A model generated the notes under the pieces. It made no database searches. It saw nothing but the letters and a program-made list of their open reading frames with translations, and was not told the DNA's origin. The position numbers and the translations under genes were made by a program. This document shows, piece after piece, positions 44,233 through 52,979 of a stretch of DNA of 64,000 nucleotides. Positions within the stretch are counted from its first letter, which is position 1. Every line of letters starts with the position of its first letter. Source of the DNA: Lachnospiraceae bacterium (GTDB taxonomy: Bacteria > Bacillota > Clostridia > Lachnospirales > Lachnospiraceae); the NCBI GenBank assembly GCA_024399135.1, contig JAKSHY010000002.1, positions 140,238 to 204,237 on the forward strand, read 5' to 3'.

Positions 44233-45001
44233 ATAATTGAGCTCCTGTAGATTCCGCCCAGCTGTATTGAAGCATATATTCACCTTTATATGCATTTATT
44301 CCTTCTGGCGTTCCGTCGAGATAATCGAAATAGTCACATCTTATTTTGTCCTTGAGAATAGATGCTCCAGCACGCTCTCTGTTAAAGATTTCCTCAACTC
44401 CAAGTTCCTTAAAGGTATCCTGTATATCTTTCATCAAAGATCTATAATAGGCCGAATGATCATCATCATCTTCCCAAAGATTAATAATGACCTCCGAATT
44501 GGAGCACAGTGCACCCTTTCTATCTATAAGGTATGCAATTACTTCCTTTGATTTCATGTATTTAAAATGCACAGGCTTTTGATCAACGAAAAGCTCAAAA
44601 TCACCAAAGCATTGAGCGCAAACCAAAGGACCTCCTGGAACTGCCAAAGGATACCTTAAATTATCAAGTGCATGCCTTATCTGCTCTTTAGTTGCCGGCT
44701 TCAAAATATATCCACTGGCATCAACCGAGAAAGCATCCATAGTATATTCTGAGTAGCCTGTTACAAATATCATATTGGATTTTGGATTAATCTTTTTGAA
44801 TTTCTTAGCAAGCGTGATTCCATCGATTTCAGGCATTTGAATATCCATAAAAGCCACATCGAATTTTAATTCCTTCGCTGACTCGATTGCCGAAGATGCA
44901 TTGTTAAATCCATATACTTCTGCATCCGGCTCTGCGCTCTTTATTTTTCTAATGATATACTCAAGTGCGTTCTTTTCGTCATCAATTGCGTAAATAACCA
45001 T
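44210..45001 (-). CDS. Response regulator with winged-helix and BTAD-like output (SARP-type)
   Basis: 263 residues. Receiver domain 1-120: acidic pocket AIDDE, phospho-acceptor Asp53 in FMDIQMPEIDG, VTGYSEYTMDAF and Lys in YILKPA. The output begins CFGDFELFVDQKPVHFKYMKSKEVIAYLIDRKGALCSNSEVIINLW, a winged helix of the transcriptional-activator (SARP) type, followed by a BTAD-like tail (AYKGEYMLQYSWAE). This differs from the LytTR outputs usually paired with this kind of kinase. Directly upstream of the kinase gene, overlapping it. Confidence 0.88.
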   Translation of the reverse strand: MVIYAIDDEKNALEYIIRKIKSAEPDAEVYGFNNASSAIESAKELKFDVAFMDIQMPEIDGITLAKKFKKINPKSNMIFVTGYSEYTMDAFSVDASGYILKPATKEQIRHALDNLRYPLAVPGGPLVCAQCFGDFELFVDQKPVHFKYMKSKEVIAYLIDRKGALCSNSEVIINLWEDDDDHSAYYRSLMKDIQDTFKELGVEEIFNRERAGASILKDKIRCDYFDYLDGTPEGINAYKGEYMLQYSWAESTGAQLYDEYDEF

Positions 45002-45054
45002 TATTCACCTGTACATTTTCTTCCCAATGAAAGCCATGGGACTTTCATTTAATA

Positions 45055-46071
45055 TTACCTATTCTTTTTAGAAACAGCACTAATAATATTCGAAATTACT
45101 GTTCCATAAAGAACACCTGCAACCGGCCATACAATCCATGTGAATCCCCAGTCTTTTGTAATGAAACTCCATGCAAGATATCCGGCTGTTACAATACCCC
45201 AGTATACTGAAGTCCAGGCCTCAGACTTTTTAACCTCAGCCTTCTTCTCTTCTGTATAGTTGCCTTCCTCAAGAAGCATATCATAAGCTTCCATAAGTGT
45301 TGATCCTCTCATTATGAGGTTAACTCCGACTGCTACCATTGAAAGAAGAAGACTAACCATAAGAACAATAATATGCTCTGGTGCCTTAGCAAGTGCTGAT
45401 GCAATCAGAGGAACAGGGCAAATAACACATATCATAATTCCAACTGCGAGAAATCTTGTATGTGTATCTTTGAACGATTCCTTCTTTTCCTTAACCATAC
45501 CAGATACACCATATTCTGTTTCAATATCTTCTTTCTTTAAATATTCGAATTTCTGCAACTTACTTCCAATAGTAACGAAATTGAATACTGCAAAAGCTAT
45601 AAATGCAAACAAAACTAATAATCCAATTCCAACAGCAACGTTCTCTGGGAGATTGTTTCCTGTTTCAGGTGTGAATCCAGCTAAAGCTATCAATGTAGCT
45701 GGTGAAAGGATACAACACGAAACAGCCAAAGCTAATGAAGGTGTTGTTTTTTTAGTAATACTAATGAATTCATTAGCTTCTTCCATACTAACCCTACGTC
45801 TTGGAGGTACATATGAAGAATCCTTGTCACTAGGAATATTTACCGTCGTCTTAGGCACTTCAGCCTCAATTTCATCCTTTAATAAGTAATCAGTTGTCAC
45901 TCCGAAAATATCTGCCATGGCAATTATCTTCTGAAGATCAGGAATTGCCTGTGCGCCTTCCCATTTAGAAACTGACTGTCTTGACACTCCAAGTCGTTCA
46001 GCCAAATCCTCCTGTGACCAACCGTTCTTCTTTCTTTCATTAATAATCTTATCTGCTAATATCATTTTCAT
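45055..46071 (-). CDS. XRE-family HTH regulator fused to a membrane domain
   Basis: 338 residues. The N-terminal HTH is KKNGWSQEDLAERLGVSRQSVSKWEGAQAIPDLQKIIAMADIFGVTTDYLLKDE. A linker to about residue 110 leads to six hydrophobic segments grouped as two, two and two. Such DNA-binding membrane fusions are common in Firmicutes and couple an envelope signal to repression. The start codon may be the Met two codons later, as GGAGAGG lies immediately before the first ATG. Upstream is a 180-nt gap containing a 12-bp inverted repeat. Confidence 0.88.
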   Translation of the reverse strand: MKMILADKIINERKKNGWSQEDLAERLGVSRQSVSKWEGAQAIPDLQKIIAMADIFGVTTDYLLKDEIEAEVPKTTVNIPSDKDSSYVPPRRRVSMEEANEFISITKKTTPSLALAVSCCILSPATLIALAGFTPETGNNLPENVAVGIGLLVLFAFIAFAVFNFVTIGSKLQKFEYLKKEDIETEYGVSGMVKEKKESFKDTHTRFLAVGIMICVICPVPLIASALAKAPEHIIVLMVSLLLSMVAVGVNLIMRGSTLMEAYDMLLEEGNYTEEKKAEVKKSEAWTSVYWGIVTAGYLAWSFITKDWGFTWIVWPVAGVLYGTVISNIISAVSKKNR

Positions 46072-46251
46072 TCCTCTCCGGGCAATGCCCTAAAAAATTT
46101 TTAAGTTAATTCGCGAACTGCATCCTCGAAAACTTTTCATTTCGTTTGATGCAAGAAAAACTTATCAATTTTTGGGGTTGCACACCATCAAGTAGGCTTT
46201 TCAATTTGTCAACTGGTGGTTGCAATGCCGTATTTTAGGGCATTTCGGGAC

Positions 46252-47700
46252 TTATTTAATTACCTGTCCCCAGTTAGAAATTCCAATATAGCTCTTCGCC
46301 CAGTTCATATAATTAGCCTCATTAGGTGTGCCTAATGCATTAAATACCTCCTGCGCCTTAGGAGTAAGCGTTGAATCAACACCGTATCCTGCATTAGAAA
46401 GATACATGAACTGAGTTACGTTAGCATTCTTTGTGAATGAATAATATGCAGCACATAATGCCGCTGCCTGAACATCAGCACCCTGAGCATTACTTACACC
46501 GAACTCATTGATGATGATATCACGCATCTGGCCACTTCTGTTTTTCATTCCTGCCTTAGACATGAAAGCTGGAACCATAGACATATTTTGGAAAGACATC
46601 ATAGAATTTCCCTTAATCTGCTTAGCACAGTATGCACCATCCGGAGCACCTGACATATCCCAGAACTTAGCGTATGTTAATGGAACTGTATATGGATGAA
46701 TAGCAAGATCCCAGTCAATGTTTCCGCCTGCGTTAATCACATTGGCAAAAGCTGTCAGGAAATCTGCACAGTCCATATATTTGTAATACTCGACATGTCC
46801 TGCTGGTCTGTTTCTGTTCCAATTCTGATCGAGAGAAATATATACCTTGGCATCTGCATTCTGGCTCTTAATAGCTGTATAACATACTCTGAAAGCCTGA
46901 GCATATTCATTCATATAATCTTCCCAGCTTGTCCAGGCTATATAGTTCCATACACGTTCATTTACTTCATTTCCAATTATGAAGTCCTGACCTTTACTAT
47001 TAGCTGCATAGTTGGTCATATCTCTAACCAGTCCATCAATTCCACTGTCTGTTGCAGCATTAAGCATGAAGGTCTGTGGAACTACTGGATGGGTATCAGG
47101 CATAACTGCCTTTGGATTAGTTACTCCATTACCTCCACGGTTTAAAACCTGAATAGTATGGTGGCAGTATCCAGTTGGCATATTAGCCTCACCACTTCCT
47201 GTTATATAGAGATTCGTAAGTTCATCATGCTGTGTAGTCTTGGCTGGACGAGGTTCTCTATGTGTATGTGTAGCAAGAATTTCAGGGTTTGAAATATATT
47301 GTGGTGCACCGAGCATGGTATTAACACCACCTTTTTTAGCAACAAGAGCATATTTTGCGTAGAGTCTTCCATTAGATTCACGACCGCCTAATGCGAAATT
47401 CATTACAGGCTTAGTTGTGGCCGCACAGCTCGCAATTGGCTGAGCTCCTGCAGGAATTGCGTACTCATATGTTTTTAACTGATAAAGATATAGTTGTCCG
47501 TCATCCGTTTTAGGATTTCCTGACAAGGTTGCTGAGTACTGAACATTAGCAGCATCTGTTAATACACACTTTGCAGATGCAATAGTTCCACCTGCAGCAT
47601 TTGCTTCAATACTTCCAATTGTGGAATATTCAATGCAAAGAATTGCTGTAATGGACATTATTAATGCCAGCAATAATGATAACACTCTTGTTCTTCTCAT
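46252..47700 (-). CDS. Secreted DUF5722-like TIM-barrel (glycoside-hydrolase-fold) protein
   Basis: 482 residues with signal peptide RVLSLLLALIMSITAILC and a cleavage site near ANA (about 34). The barrel shows FIIGNEVNERVWNY (candidate acid/base Glu), VYISLDQNWNRN, WDLAIHPYTVPL, and IIINEFGVSN (candidate nucleophile Glu). That is the two-Glu arrangement of clan A glycoside hydrolases. The N-terminal domain (about 37-140) is beta-rich. I recognise the whole as DUF5722. A secreted carbohydrate-active enzyme is likely; substrate unknown. Single gene, upstream of the divergent ribU leader. Confidence 0.8.
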   Translation of the reverse strand: MRRTRVLSLLLALIMSITAILCIEYSTIGSIEANAAGGTIASAKCVLTDAANVQYSATLSGNPKTDDGQLYLYQLKTYEYAIPAGAQPIASCAATTKPVMNFALGGRESNGRLYAKYALVAKKGGVNTMLGAPQYISNPEILATHTHREPRPAKTTQHDELTNLYITGSGEANMPTGYCHHTIQVLNRGGNGVTNPKAVMPDTHPVVPQTFMLNAATDSGIDGLVRDMTNYAANSKGQDFIIGNEVNERVWNYIAWTSWEDYMNEYAQAFRVCYTAIKSQNADAKVYISLDQNWNRNRPAGHVEYYKYMDCADFLTAFANVINAGGNIDWDLAIHPYTVPLTYAKFWDMSGAPDGAYCAKQIKGNSMMSFQNMSMVPAFMSKAGMKNRSGQMRDIIINEFGVSNAQGADVQAAALCAAYYSFTKNANVTQFMYLSNAGYGVDSTLTPKAQEVFNALGTPNEANYMNWAKSYIGISNWGQVIK

Positions 47701-47798
47701 AATTGTAATATTTCCTTTCTATAAGTGAATTACTTTTTATTTTATATCATTTTTAAATACGGCGAAAGTATTAAAAAACAACTTCTAAAATTAAATAC

Positions 47799-47827
47799 TT
47801 GCTTTTTCAAATATAGTGATATATACT
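47799..47827 (+). promoter_or_regulatory. Promoter of the FMN riboswitch/ribU transcript
   Basis: TTGCTT (47799-47804), 17-nt spacer, TATACT (47822-47827), ending about 19 nt before the riboswitch. Confidence 0.65.
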
Positions 47828-47845
47828 TCACTAAGAATTAAATAA

Positions 47846-47966
47846 TCTTCAGGGCAGGGTGTAATTCCTGACCGGCAGTGATTTGGATATTAACCAATAA
47901 GTCTGCGAGCGAAAGCATGAACCGGTGTGATTCCGGTACCGACGGTATAGTCCGGATGGAAGGAGA
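47846..47966 (+). ncRNA. FMN riboswitch (RFN element)
   Basis: The conserved RFN blocks are in order: TCTTCAGGGCAGGGTG, ATTCCTGACCGGC, a variable stem, CTGCGAGCG, AACCGGTGTGATTCCGGTACCGAC, and a closing GGATGGAAGGAGA. It binds FMN and turns off the downstream gene. A terminator hairpin at 48031-48057 follows, so control is probably transcriptional. Confidence 0.95.
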
Positions 47967-48030
47967 TAAAAAGTTGTTAATGGTATGATAATTGCCATTA
48001 CTTCTTTAATGGCGAGTTAGATATTATTAA

Positions 48031-48057
48031 GCCCTGGATTAGCGTCCAGGGCTTTTA
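48031..48057 (+). terminator. Riboswitch-controlled terminator
   Basis: GCCCTGGA (48031-48038) pairs with TCCAGGGC (48045-48052), followed by TTTTATT. It lies 65 nt past the FMN riboswitch and 67 nt before ribU. Confidence 0.88.
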
Positions 48058-48123
48058 TTATTTATAACGCTACCTACTCTTTTAAAAGACGCCTTTGAGA
48101 AAAATCACAAGGAGGACTCAAAA

Positions 48124-48756
48124 ATGAGTAATGAAAAAAACACTAATGTAACTAATCAAAATGGTTCTAAGAAGCCATTGAACGTAAGACTGCTTGCGGT
48201 AACTGGTATGCTGTCAGCTTTAGCTTTCGTACTTCAATATCTCGAATTTCCTATTCCAATGCTGATTCCAAGCTTTATTAAATTTGACTTTTCGGATCTT
48301 CCAGCATTAATCGGTTCATTCGCATTCGGACCACTTACCGGAGTTGTTGTAGAATTAGTTAAGAACCTTCTTCATTGCATGGTTTCACAGTCTGCAACAG
48401 TTGGTGAACTTTCTAACTTTATTTTAGGTGCCGCTTTCACATTCACAGCCGGTGCAATTTACAAAGCAAAGAAAACTAAGAAAGCTGCTATCATTGGTGG
48501 TCTTGTAGGTTCCTTGATAATGGGAATAATCAGCTTACCTTCTAACTACTTCGTTGTATATCCATTCTACTACAACTTCATGCCAGAGGAGGCAGTATTT
48601 GGAATGTACAAGGCTATAGCACCATTCGTTCAGAATATGCTTCAGTGTCTTATCGTATTTAACATTCCTTTCACTATTTTCAAGGGACTTTTGTCAGTAC
48701 TTATCACAATGTTTATTTACAAGCCTCTTTCACCAATATTAAAAGGAAGACACTAA
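48124..48756 (+). CDS. ribU: Riboflavin ECF transporter, S component RibU
   Basis: 210 residues, six hydrophobic helices. FIKFDFSDLPALIGSFAFGPLTGVVVELVKNLLH is the RibU signature: the aspartate/proline loop and the cytoplasmic helix contact riboflavin and the energy-coupling module. It imports riboflavin when coupled to EcfA1/A2/T encoded elsewhere. The FMN riboswitch in the leader confirms the substrate. AAGGAGG lies eight nt before the ATG. One of only four plus-strand genes in the window. Confidence 0.95.
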   Translation: MSNEKNTNVTNQNGSKKPLNVRLLAVTGMLSALAFVLQYLEFPIPMLIPSFIKFDFSDLPALIGSFAFGPLTGVVVELVKNLLHCMVSQSATVGELSNFILGAAFTFTAGAIYKAKKTKKAAIIGGLVGSLIMGIISLPSNYFVVYPFYYNFMPEEAVFGMYKAIAPFVQNMLQCLIVFNIPFTIFKGLLSVLITMFIYKPLSPILKGRH

Positions 48757-48811
48757 TCTACTGATATTATTTCTAAAAACAATAACACTAAAATAACTTA
48801 TCCTTCATAAT

Positions 48812-48857
48812 AAAAGCCTCTGCATATATGGAATCAATCCATTATGCAGAGGCTTTT
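48812..48857. terminator. Bidirectional terminator between ribU and etfA
   Basis: AAAAGCCTCTGCATA (from 48812) pairs with TATGCAGAGGCTTTT (to about 48857), extending to a 20-bp stem with one bulge. Both convergent transcripts would end here. Confidence 0.88.
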
Positions 48858-48884
48858 TAATAAGCTTAATTTTACTTATTATAA

Positions 48885-49934
48885 TTATTTGTTAGCTAAT
48901 GCTTCTTTAATAGCAGCTGTTAACTGAGGAACGATCTTGTTAAGATCTCCAACGATACCATAATCAGCTACGTCAAAGATAGGAGCATCCTCATCCTTGT
49001 TAATAGCGATGATAACGTCTGACTCTTCCATACCTGCTACGTGCTGGATTGCACCAGAAATACCGATAGCGAAGTATACGTTAGGTCTTACAGTCTTACC
49101 TGTCTGACCAACCTGAAGATCTTTTGGCTTCCAGCCTGAATCAACAACAGCACGTGAACATGAAACTGTTCCGCCAACTACTGCAGCAAGATCCTCAAGA
49201 AGCTTGAAGTTTTCTGCTGAACCAACACCACGACCACCAGATACGAGAATCTTAGCATCCATGATATCTTCAACATCAGATACAGCCTTAACTACTTCCT
49301 TAATTGTTACATACTTGTTATTTGGTGTGAATCCAGGATTGAATTCTACGATTTCAGCTGTAGCACCCTTAACTGGATCAATCTTCTGCATAACACCTGG
49401 TCTAACTGTAGCCATCTGAGGACGTGTGTTAGGACAAGCGATTGTAGCGATTGTGTTTCCACCGAAAGCAGGACGTGTCATTAATAACTGGTTGTGCTTC
49501 TGCTCATCTTCCTTACCAGGAACTGGCTGAAGTGGGAAGTCACCAATTTCAAGAACTGTACAGTCAGCTGTAAGTCCTGTAGCAACTCTTGCTGAAACTG
49601 TAGGGCCAAGGTCACGACCGATTGCTGTAGCACCAACAAGAACGATGTCAGGCTTATATTCATTAATTACTGAAGCCAAAGCGTGTGCGTAAGGCTCAGT
49701 TCTGTATTCCTTAAGTTCAGGATCATCAACAACGATAACTCTGTCTGCACCATACTCAGCTAAAGTACTTGTAAGGTTCTTAACATCAGAACCGATTAAT
49801 ACTGCTGTAACCTGAGTATCTAAAGGCTGTGCAAGTTCCTTCGCTTTGCCAAGAAGTTCAAGAGCGATTCCGCTAATCTCATTATCAACCTGCTGAGCGA
49901 AGACAAATACTCCTTTATATTCTGCTAAATTCAT
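48885..49934 (-). CDS. etfA: Electron transfer flavoprotein, alpha subunit
   Basis: 349 residues. The C-terminal FAD domain shows SGGRGVGSAENFKLLEDLAAVVGGTVSCSRAVVDSGW, then VGQTGKTVRPNVYFAIGISGAIQHVAGM and AINKDEDAPIFDVADYGIVGD. With EtfB and Bcd it forms the bifurcating complex that couples crotonyl-CoA reduction by NADH to ferredoxin reduction. It begins one nt after the etfB stop. Last gene of the butyryl-CoA operon. Confidence 0.97.
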   Translation of the reverse strand: MNLAEYKGVFVFAQQVDNEISGIALELLGKAKELAQPLDTQVTAVLIGSDVKNLTSTLAEYGADRVIVVDDPELKEYRTEPYAHALASVINEYKPDIVLVGATAIGRDLGPTVSARVATGLTADCTVLEIGDFPLQPVPGKEDEQKHNQLLMTRPAFGGNTIATIACPNTRPQMATVRPGVMQKIDPVKGATAEIVEFNPGFTPNNKYVTIKEVVKAVSDVEDIMDAKILVSGGRGVGSAENFKLLEDLAAVVGGTVSCSRAVVDSGWKPKDLQVGQTGKTVRPNVYFAIGISGAIQHVAGMEESDVIIAINKDEDAPIFDVADYGIVGDLNKIVPQLTAAIKEALANK

Positions 49935-49935
49935 T

Positions 49936-50727
49936 TTATAGTCCTCCTAAGTGCTTTTCTTTCATCTTTCCAACGATGTATGCAACTGCATCTTCAGGTG
50001 AATCAGGAGTAACCTTTTCACCAGCACCCTTACGTACCTTATCAGATGCCTTAGCGATCTTTGTAGGAGAACCTGCAAGACCTAAGTTGCTATCCTCAAC
50101 GTCCTTAAGATCAGCTCTTCCCCATGTTGTAATCTCTGCTGCACATGCATCAAAGATTCCACCTGGAGTCATATATCTTGGCTCGTTTAATTCAGCCAAA
50201 GCTGTTACAAGACAAGGCATTTTAGCTTCAAGAATGTGATATCTGTCATCATACTGTCTCTGAACTACTACCTTATCTCCTTCAACCTTAATGTCCTGTG
50301 CATAAGAAATAACAGGAACATTTAAGTGCTCAGCAATCTGAGGTCCAACCTGAGCTGTATCACCATCGATAGCCTGACGACCTGTGATGATTAAATCATA
50401 CTCAAGATTTCTGATAGCACCTGCGATTGTTGTTGATGTAGCCCATGTATCAGCTCCACCAAGTACTCTGTCAGTTACTAAAATTCCCTTGTCAGCTCCC
50501 ATAGCGATAGCTTCACGTAAAACGTCAGCTGCTTTAGGAAGACCCATTGTTAATACTGTTACTTCTGCGCCATACTGATCCTTTAATCTTAAAGCTGCTT
50601 CAAGACCAGCCTTATCATCAGGATTCATAATTGCAAGCATTGCGCCTCTATCAAGTGTTCCGTCCGCATTGAACTTTACACCGCCCTTTGTATCAGGAAC
50701 CTGCTTTATACAAACGATGATTTTCAC
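49936..50727 (-). CDS. etfB: Electron transfer flavoprotein, beta subunit
   Basis: 263 residues of the beta-type ETF: MKIIVCIKQVPDT, TLDRGAMLAIMNPDDKAGLEAAL, LTMGLPKAADVLREAIAMGADKGILVTD and AIDGDTAQVGPQIAEHL. In bifurcating ETFs the beta subunit carries the additional FAD that splits the NADH electron pair. It sits between bcd (12 nt upstream) and etfA. Confidence 0.97.
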   Translation of the reverse strand: MKIIVCIKQVPDTKGGVKFNADGTLDRGAMLAIMNPDDKAGLEAALRLKDQYGAEVTVLTMGLPKAADVLREAIAMGADKGILVTDRVLGGADTWATSTTIAGAIRNLEYDLIITGRQAIDGDTAQVGPQIAEHLNVPVISYAQDIKVEGDKVVVQRQYDDRYHILEAKMPCLVTALAELNEPRYMTPGGIFDACAAEITTWGRADLKDVEDSNLGLAGSPTKIAKASDKVRKGAGEKVTPDSPEDAVAYIVGKMKEKHLGGL

Positions 50728-50739
50728 TTTAATTTCCTC

Positions 50740-51909
50740 CTACTTTAATAAGTTAGCAGAGATAACCATACGCTGAACTTCACTTGTTCCTTCGTAAATC
50801 TCTGTAATCTTTGCATCACGCATCATACGCTCTACGCCGTATTCTTTGATGTATCCGTATCCACCGTGAAGCTGAACTGCCTTAGTAGTAACTTCCATTG
50901 CTACTTCTGCTGCATATAACTTAGCCTGAGCAGCTTCTACTGAGTAAGAAACCTTTGCTCCTGCCTGATATTCATCCTTCTTCTTAGCTGCCTTGTAAAC
51001 AAGAAGTCTTGCAGCTTCAACCTTAGTAGCCATGTCAGCTAACTGGAACTGTGTATTCTGGAAATCAGCGATTGACTTTCCGAACTGCTTTCTTTCCTTT
51101 ACATAGTTGATTGTTGTCTCAAGAGCACCTGCTGCAATACCAAGAGCCTGAGCAGCGATTCCGATACGTCCACCATCAAGTGTGTGCATAGCGATCTTGA
51201 ATCCTGTACCCTGCTTTCCAAGGAGGTTCTCCTTAGGAATACGACAATCCTGGAAAATCAATTCATATGTTGATGATCCGCAGATACCCATCTTGTTTTC
51301 CTTAGTACCGAATGTAAATCCTGGTGTTCCCTTTTCAACGATGAATGCTGAAATCTCTTTAATGAAACGACCTGGCTTCTTCTCAATCTTTCCTGTTACA
51401 GCGAAGATTACATATACATCAGCTTCCTTACCATTAGTGATGAAACACTTAGATCCGTTAAGAACCCACTCATCTCCATCAAGAACAGCCTTTGTCTGCT
51501 GACCCTGAGCGTCTGTACCAGCACCTGGCTCTGTAAGACCGAAAGCACCAAGCTTATCACCCTTAGCAAGAGGAACAGCGTACTTCTGCTTCTGCTCTTC
51601 TGTACCGTAAGTCATAATAGGATCTACACATAAAGATGTGTGTGCAGATACGATAACTCCTGTAGTACCACAAACCTTTGACATCTCTTCTACACACATA
51701 GCGTATGTAAGAACATCACATCCCTGTCCGCCGTACTCCTTTGGTACAGGAATACCTAAGAAACCATATTTTGCTAACTTATCAACTGTTTCTCTTGGAA
51801 ATCTGTGATTCTCATCAATTTCCTGAGCAAGAGGCTTAACTTCGTTCTCAGCAAAATCCTTGAACAACTGTCTTGCCATTTCATGTTGTTTACTTAATGT
51901 AAAATCCAT
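50740..51909 (-). CDS. bcd: Butyryl-CoA dehydrogenase
   Basis: 389 residues, acyl-CoA dehydrogenase fold. FGLTEPGAGTDAQGQQTKA and CFITNGKEADVYVIFAVTG surround the FAD. KYGVERMMRDAKITEIYEGTSEVQRMV contains the catalytic Glu373 in IYEGT. It reduces crotonyl-CoA to butyryl-CoA. The whole etfB/etfA pair follows, matching the bifurcating Bcd-EtfAB complex of Clostridia. A 116-nt spacer with a GC-rich hairpin precedes it. Confidence 0.97.
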   Translation of the reverse strand: MDFTLSKQHEMARQLFKDFAENEVKPLAQEIDENHRFPRETVDKLAKYGFLGIPVPKEYGGQGCDVLTYAMCVEEMSKVCGTTGVIVSAHTSLCVDPIMTYGTEEQKQKYAVPLAKGDKLGAFGLTEPGAGTDAQGQQTKAVLDGDEWVLNGSKCFITNGKEADVYVIFAVTGKIEKKPGRFIKEISAFIVEKGTPGFTFGTKENKMGICGSSTYELIFQDCRIPKENLLGKQGTGFKIAMHTLDGGRIGIAAQALGIAAGALETTINYVKERKQFGKSIADFQNTQFQLADMATKVEAARLLVYKAAKKKDEYQAGAKVSYSVEAAQAKLYAAEVAMEVTTKAVQLHGGYGYIKEYGVERMMRDAKITEIYEGTSEVQRMVISANLLK

Positions 51910-51943
51910 GATTTTTTATCCTCCATAATAATTTTATTTTTCA

Positions 51944-51967
51944 CGTGCCGGCCAGTACGCCGGCACG
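51944..51967. other. GC-rich hairpin between hbd and bcd
   Basis: CGTGCCGGC (51944-51952) pairs perfectly with GCCGGCACG (51959-51967) around a 6-nt loop. No U-tract follows on the minus strand, so it is more likely an RNA-processing or stability element than a terminator. Confidence 0.75.
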
Positions 51968-52025
51968 ATTTGTGTACTTATTTCATTTTAAATTTGTCAA
52001 GTATTGACGACAAGTTTAAAAACGA

Positions 52026-52898
52026 TTACTGAGCATCAACTGGAGTCTTAGTACGATCCTCGTTGTAAATATAGAATCCCTTACCAGACTTGCAACCAAG
52101 GTTACCACCACGAACCATCTTACGAATAAGAGGACATGCACGATACTTAGAATCACCTGTCTCATTATATAATACATCCATAATAGCAAGGCAGATATCA
52201 AGACCAACGAAATCACCTAACTCTAATGGTCCCATTGGATGGTTAGCACCAAGCTTCATAGCTGCATCAATACCAGCGATATCAGAAACACCTTCCATCT
52301 TAATGAAAGCAGCTTCATTAATCATAGGAATAAGGATACGGTTTACTACGAAACCAGCAGCCTCATTAACCTGTACTGGAGTCTTTCCGATTTCTTCTGA
52401 AATCTTCTTAATTGTCTCTACAGTCTCGTTAGGAGTATTAACACCAGCGATAACTTCAACAAGCTTCATACGATCAGCAGGATTGAAGAAGTGCATACCA
52501 ATCATTGGTCTGTTTAATCCATTTCCGATCTCTGTAATTGATAATGATGAAGTATTAGAAGCGAATACACACTCTGGCTTAGCAATCTTGTCAAGCTCAG
52601 CGAATGTTGTCTTCTTAACTTCCATATTCTCGAATGCAGCCTCAACGATAAGGTCACAATCAGCACATAAATTTTCCTTAAGACCTGGAGTGATCTTAGC
52701 AACGATTGCATCAGCTACTTCCTGAGTCATCTTTCCTTTTTCAACAAGTTTAGCATAACCCTTAGCAATCTTATCCTTACCACCTTCAGCCCACTCCTGC
52801 TTAATATCGCAAAGAGCTACTTCATAGCCTTCTGTCTGAGCAAATGCCTTAGCAATTCCCTGACCCATTGTTCCGGCTCCAATAACACCAACCTTCAT
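52026..52898 (-). CDS. hbd: 3-hydroxybutyryl-CoA dehydrogenase
   Basis: 290 residues. The N-terminal Rossmann fold shows VGVIGAGTMGQGIAKAFAQ, and catalytic region FASNTSSLSITEI, then IGMHFFNPADRMKLVEVI and a C-terminal GANHPMGPLELGDFVGLDICL. It reduces acetoacetyl-CoA to 3-hydroxybutyryl-CoA with NADH. Third gene of the operon; an AGGAGG is seen before the ATG. Confidence 0.97.
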   Translation of the reverse strand: MKVGVIGAGTMGQGIAKAFAQTEGYEVALCDIKQEWAEGGKDKIAKGYAKLVEKGKMTQEVADAIVAKITPGLKENLCADCDLIVEAAFENMEVKKTTFAELDKIAKPECVFASNTSSLSITEIGNGLNRPMIGMHFFNPADRMKLVEVIAGVNTPNETVETIKKISEEIGKTPVQVNEAAGFVVNRILIPMINEAAFIKMEGVSDIAGIDAAMKLGANHPMGPLELGDFVGLDICLAIMDVLYNETGDSKYRACPLIRKMVRGGNLGCKSGKGFYIYNEDRTKTPVDAQ

Positions 52899-52979
52899 TA
52901 GTTGTTCCTCCTTGATTATTTATTCTCCGTTATTCGGAATTTATATTTTTGCGAAACACATCGCAATTAAGTACTTTAA

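Noticed and set aside
52090-52725. 211-codon plus-strand frame inside hbd
   Set aside because: It is antisense to a complete, well-conserved hbd gene and has no recognisable domain or start signal.
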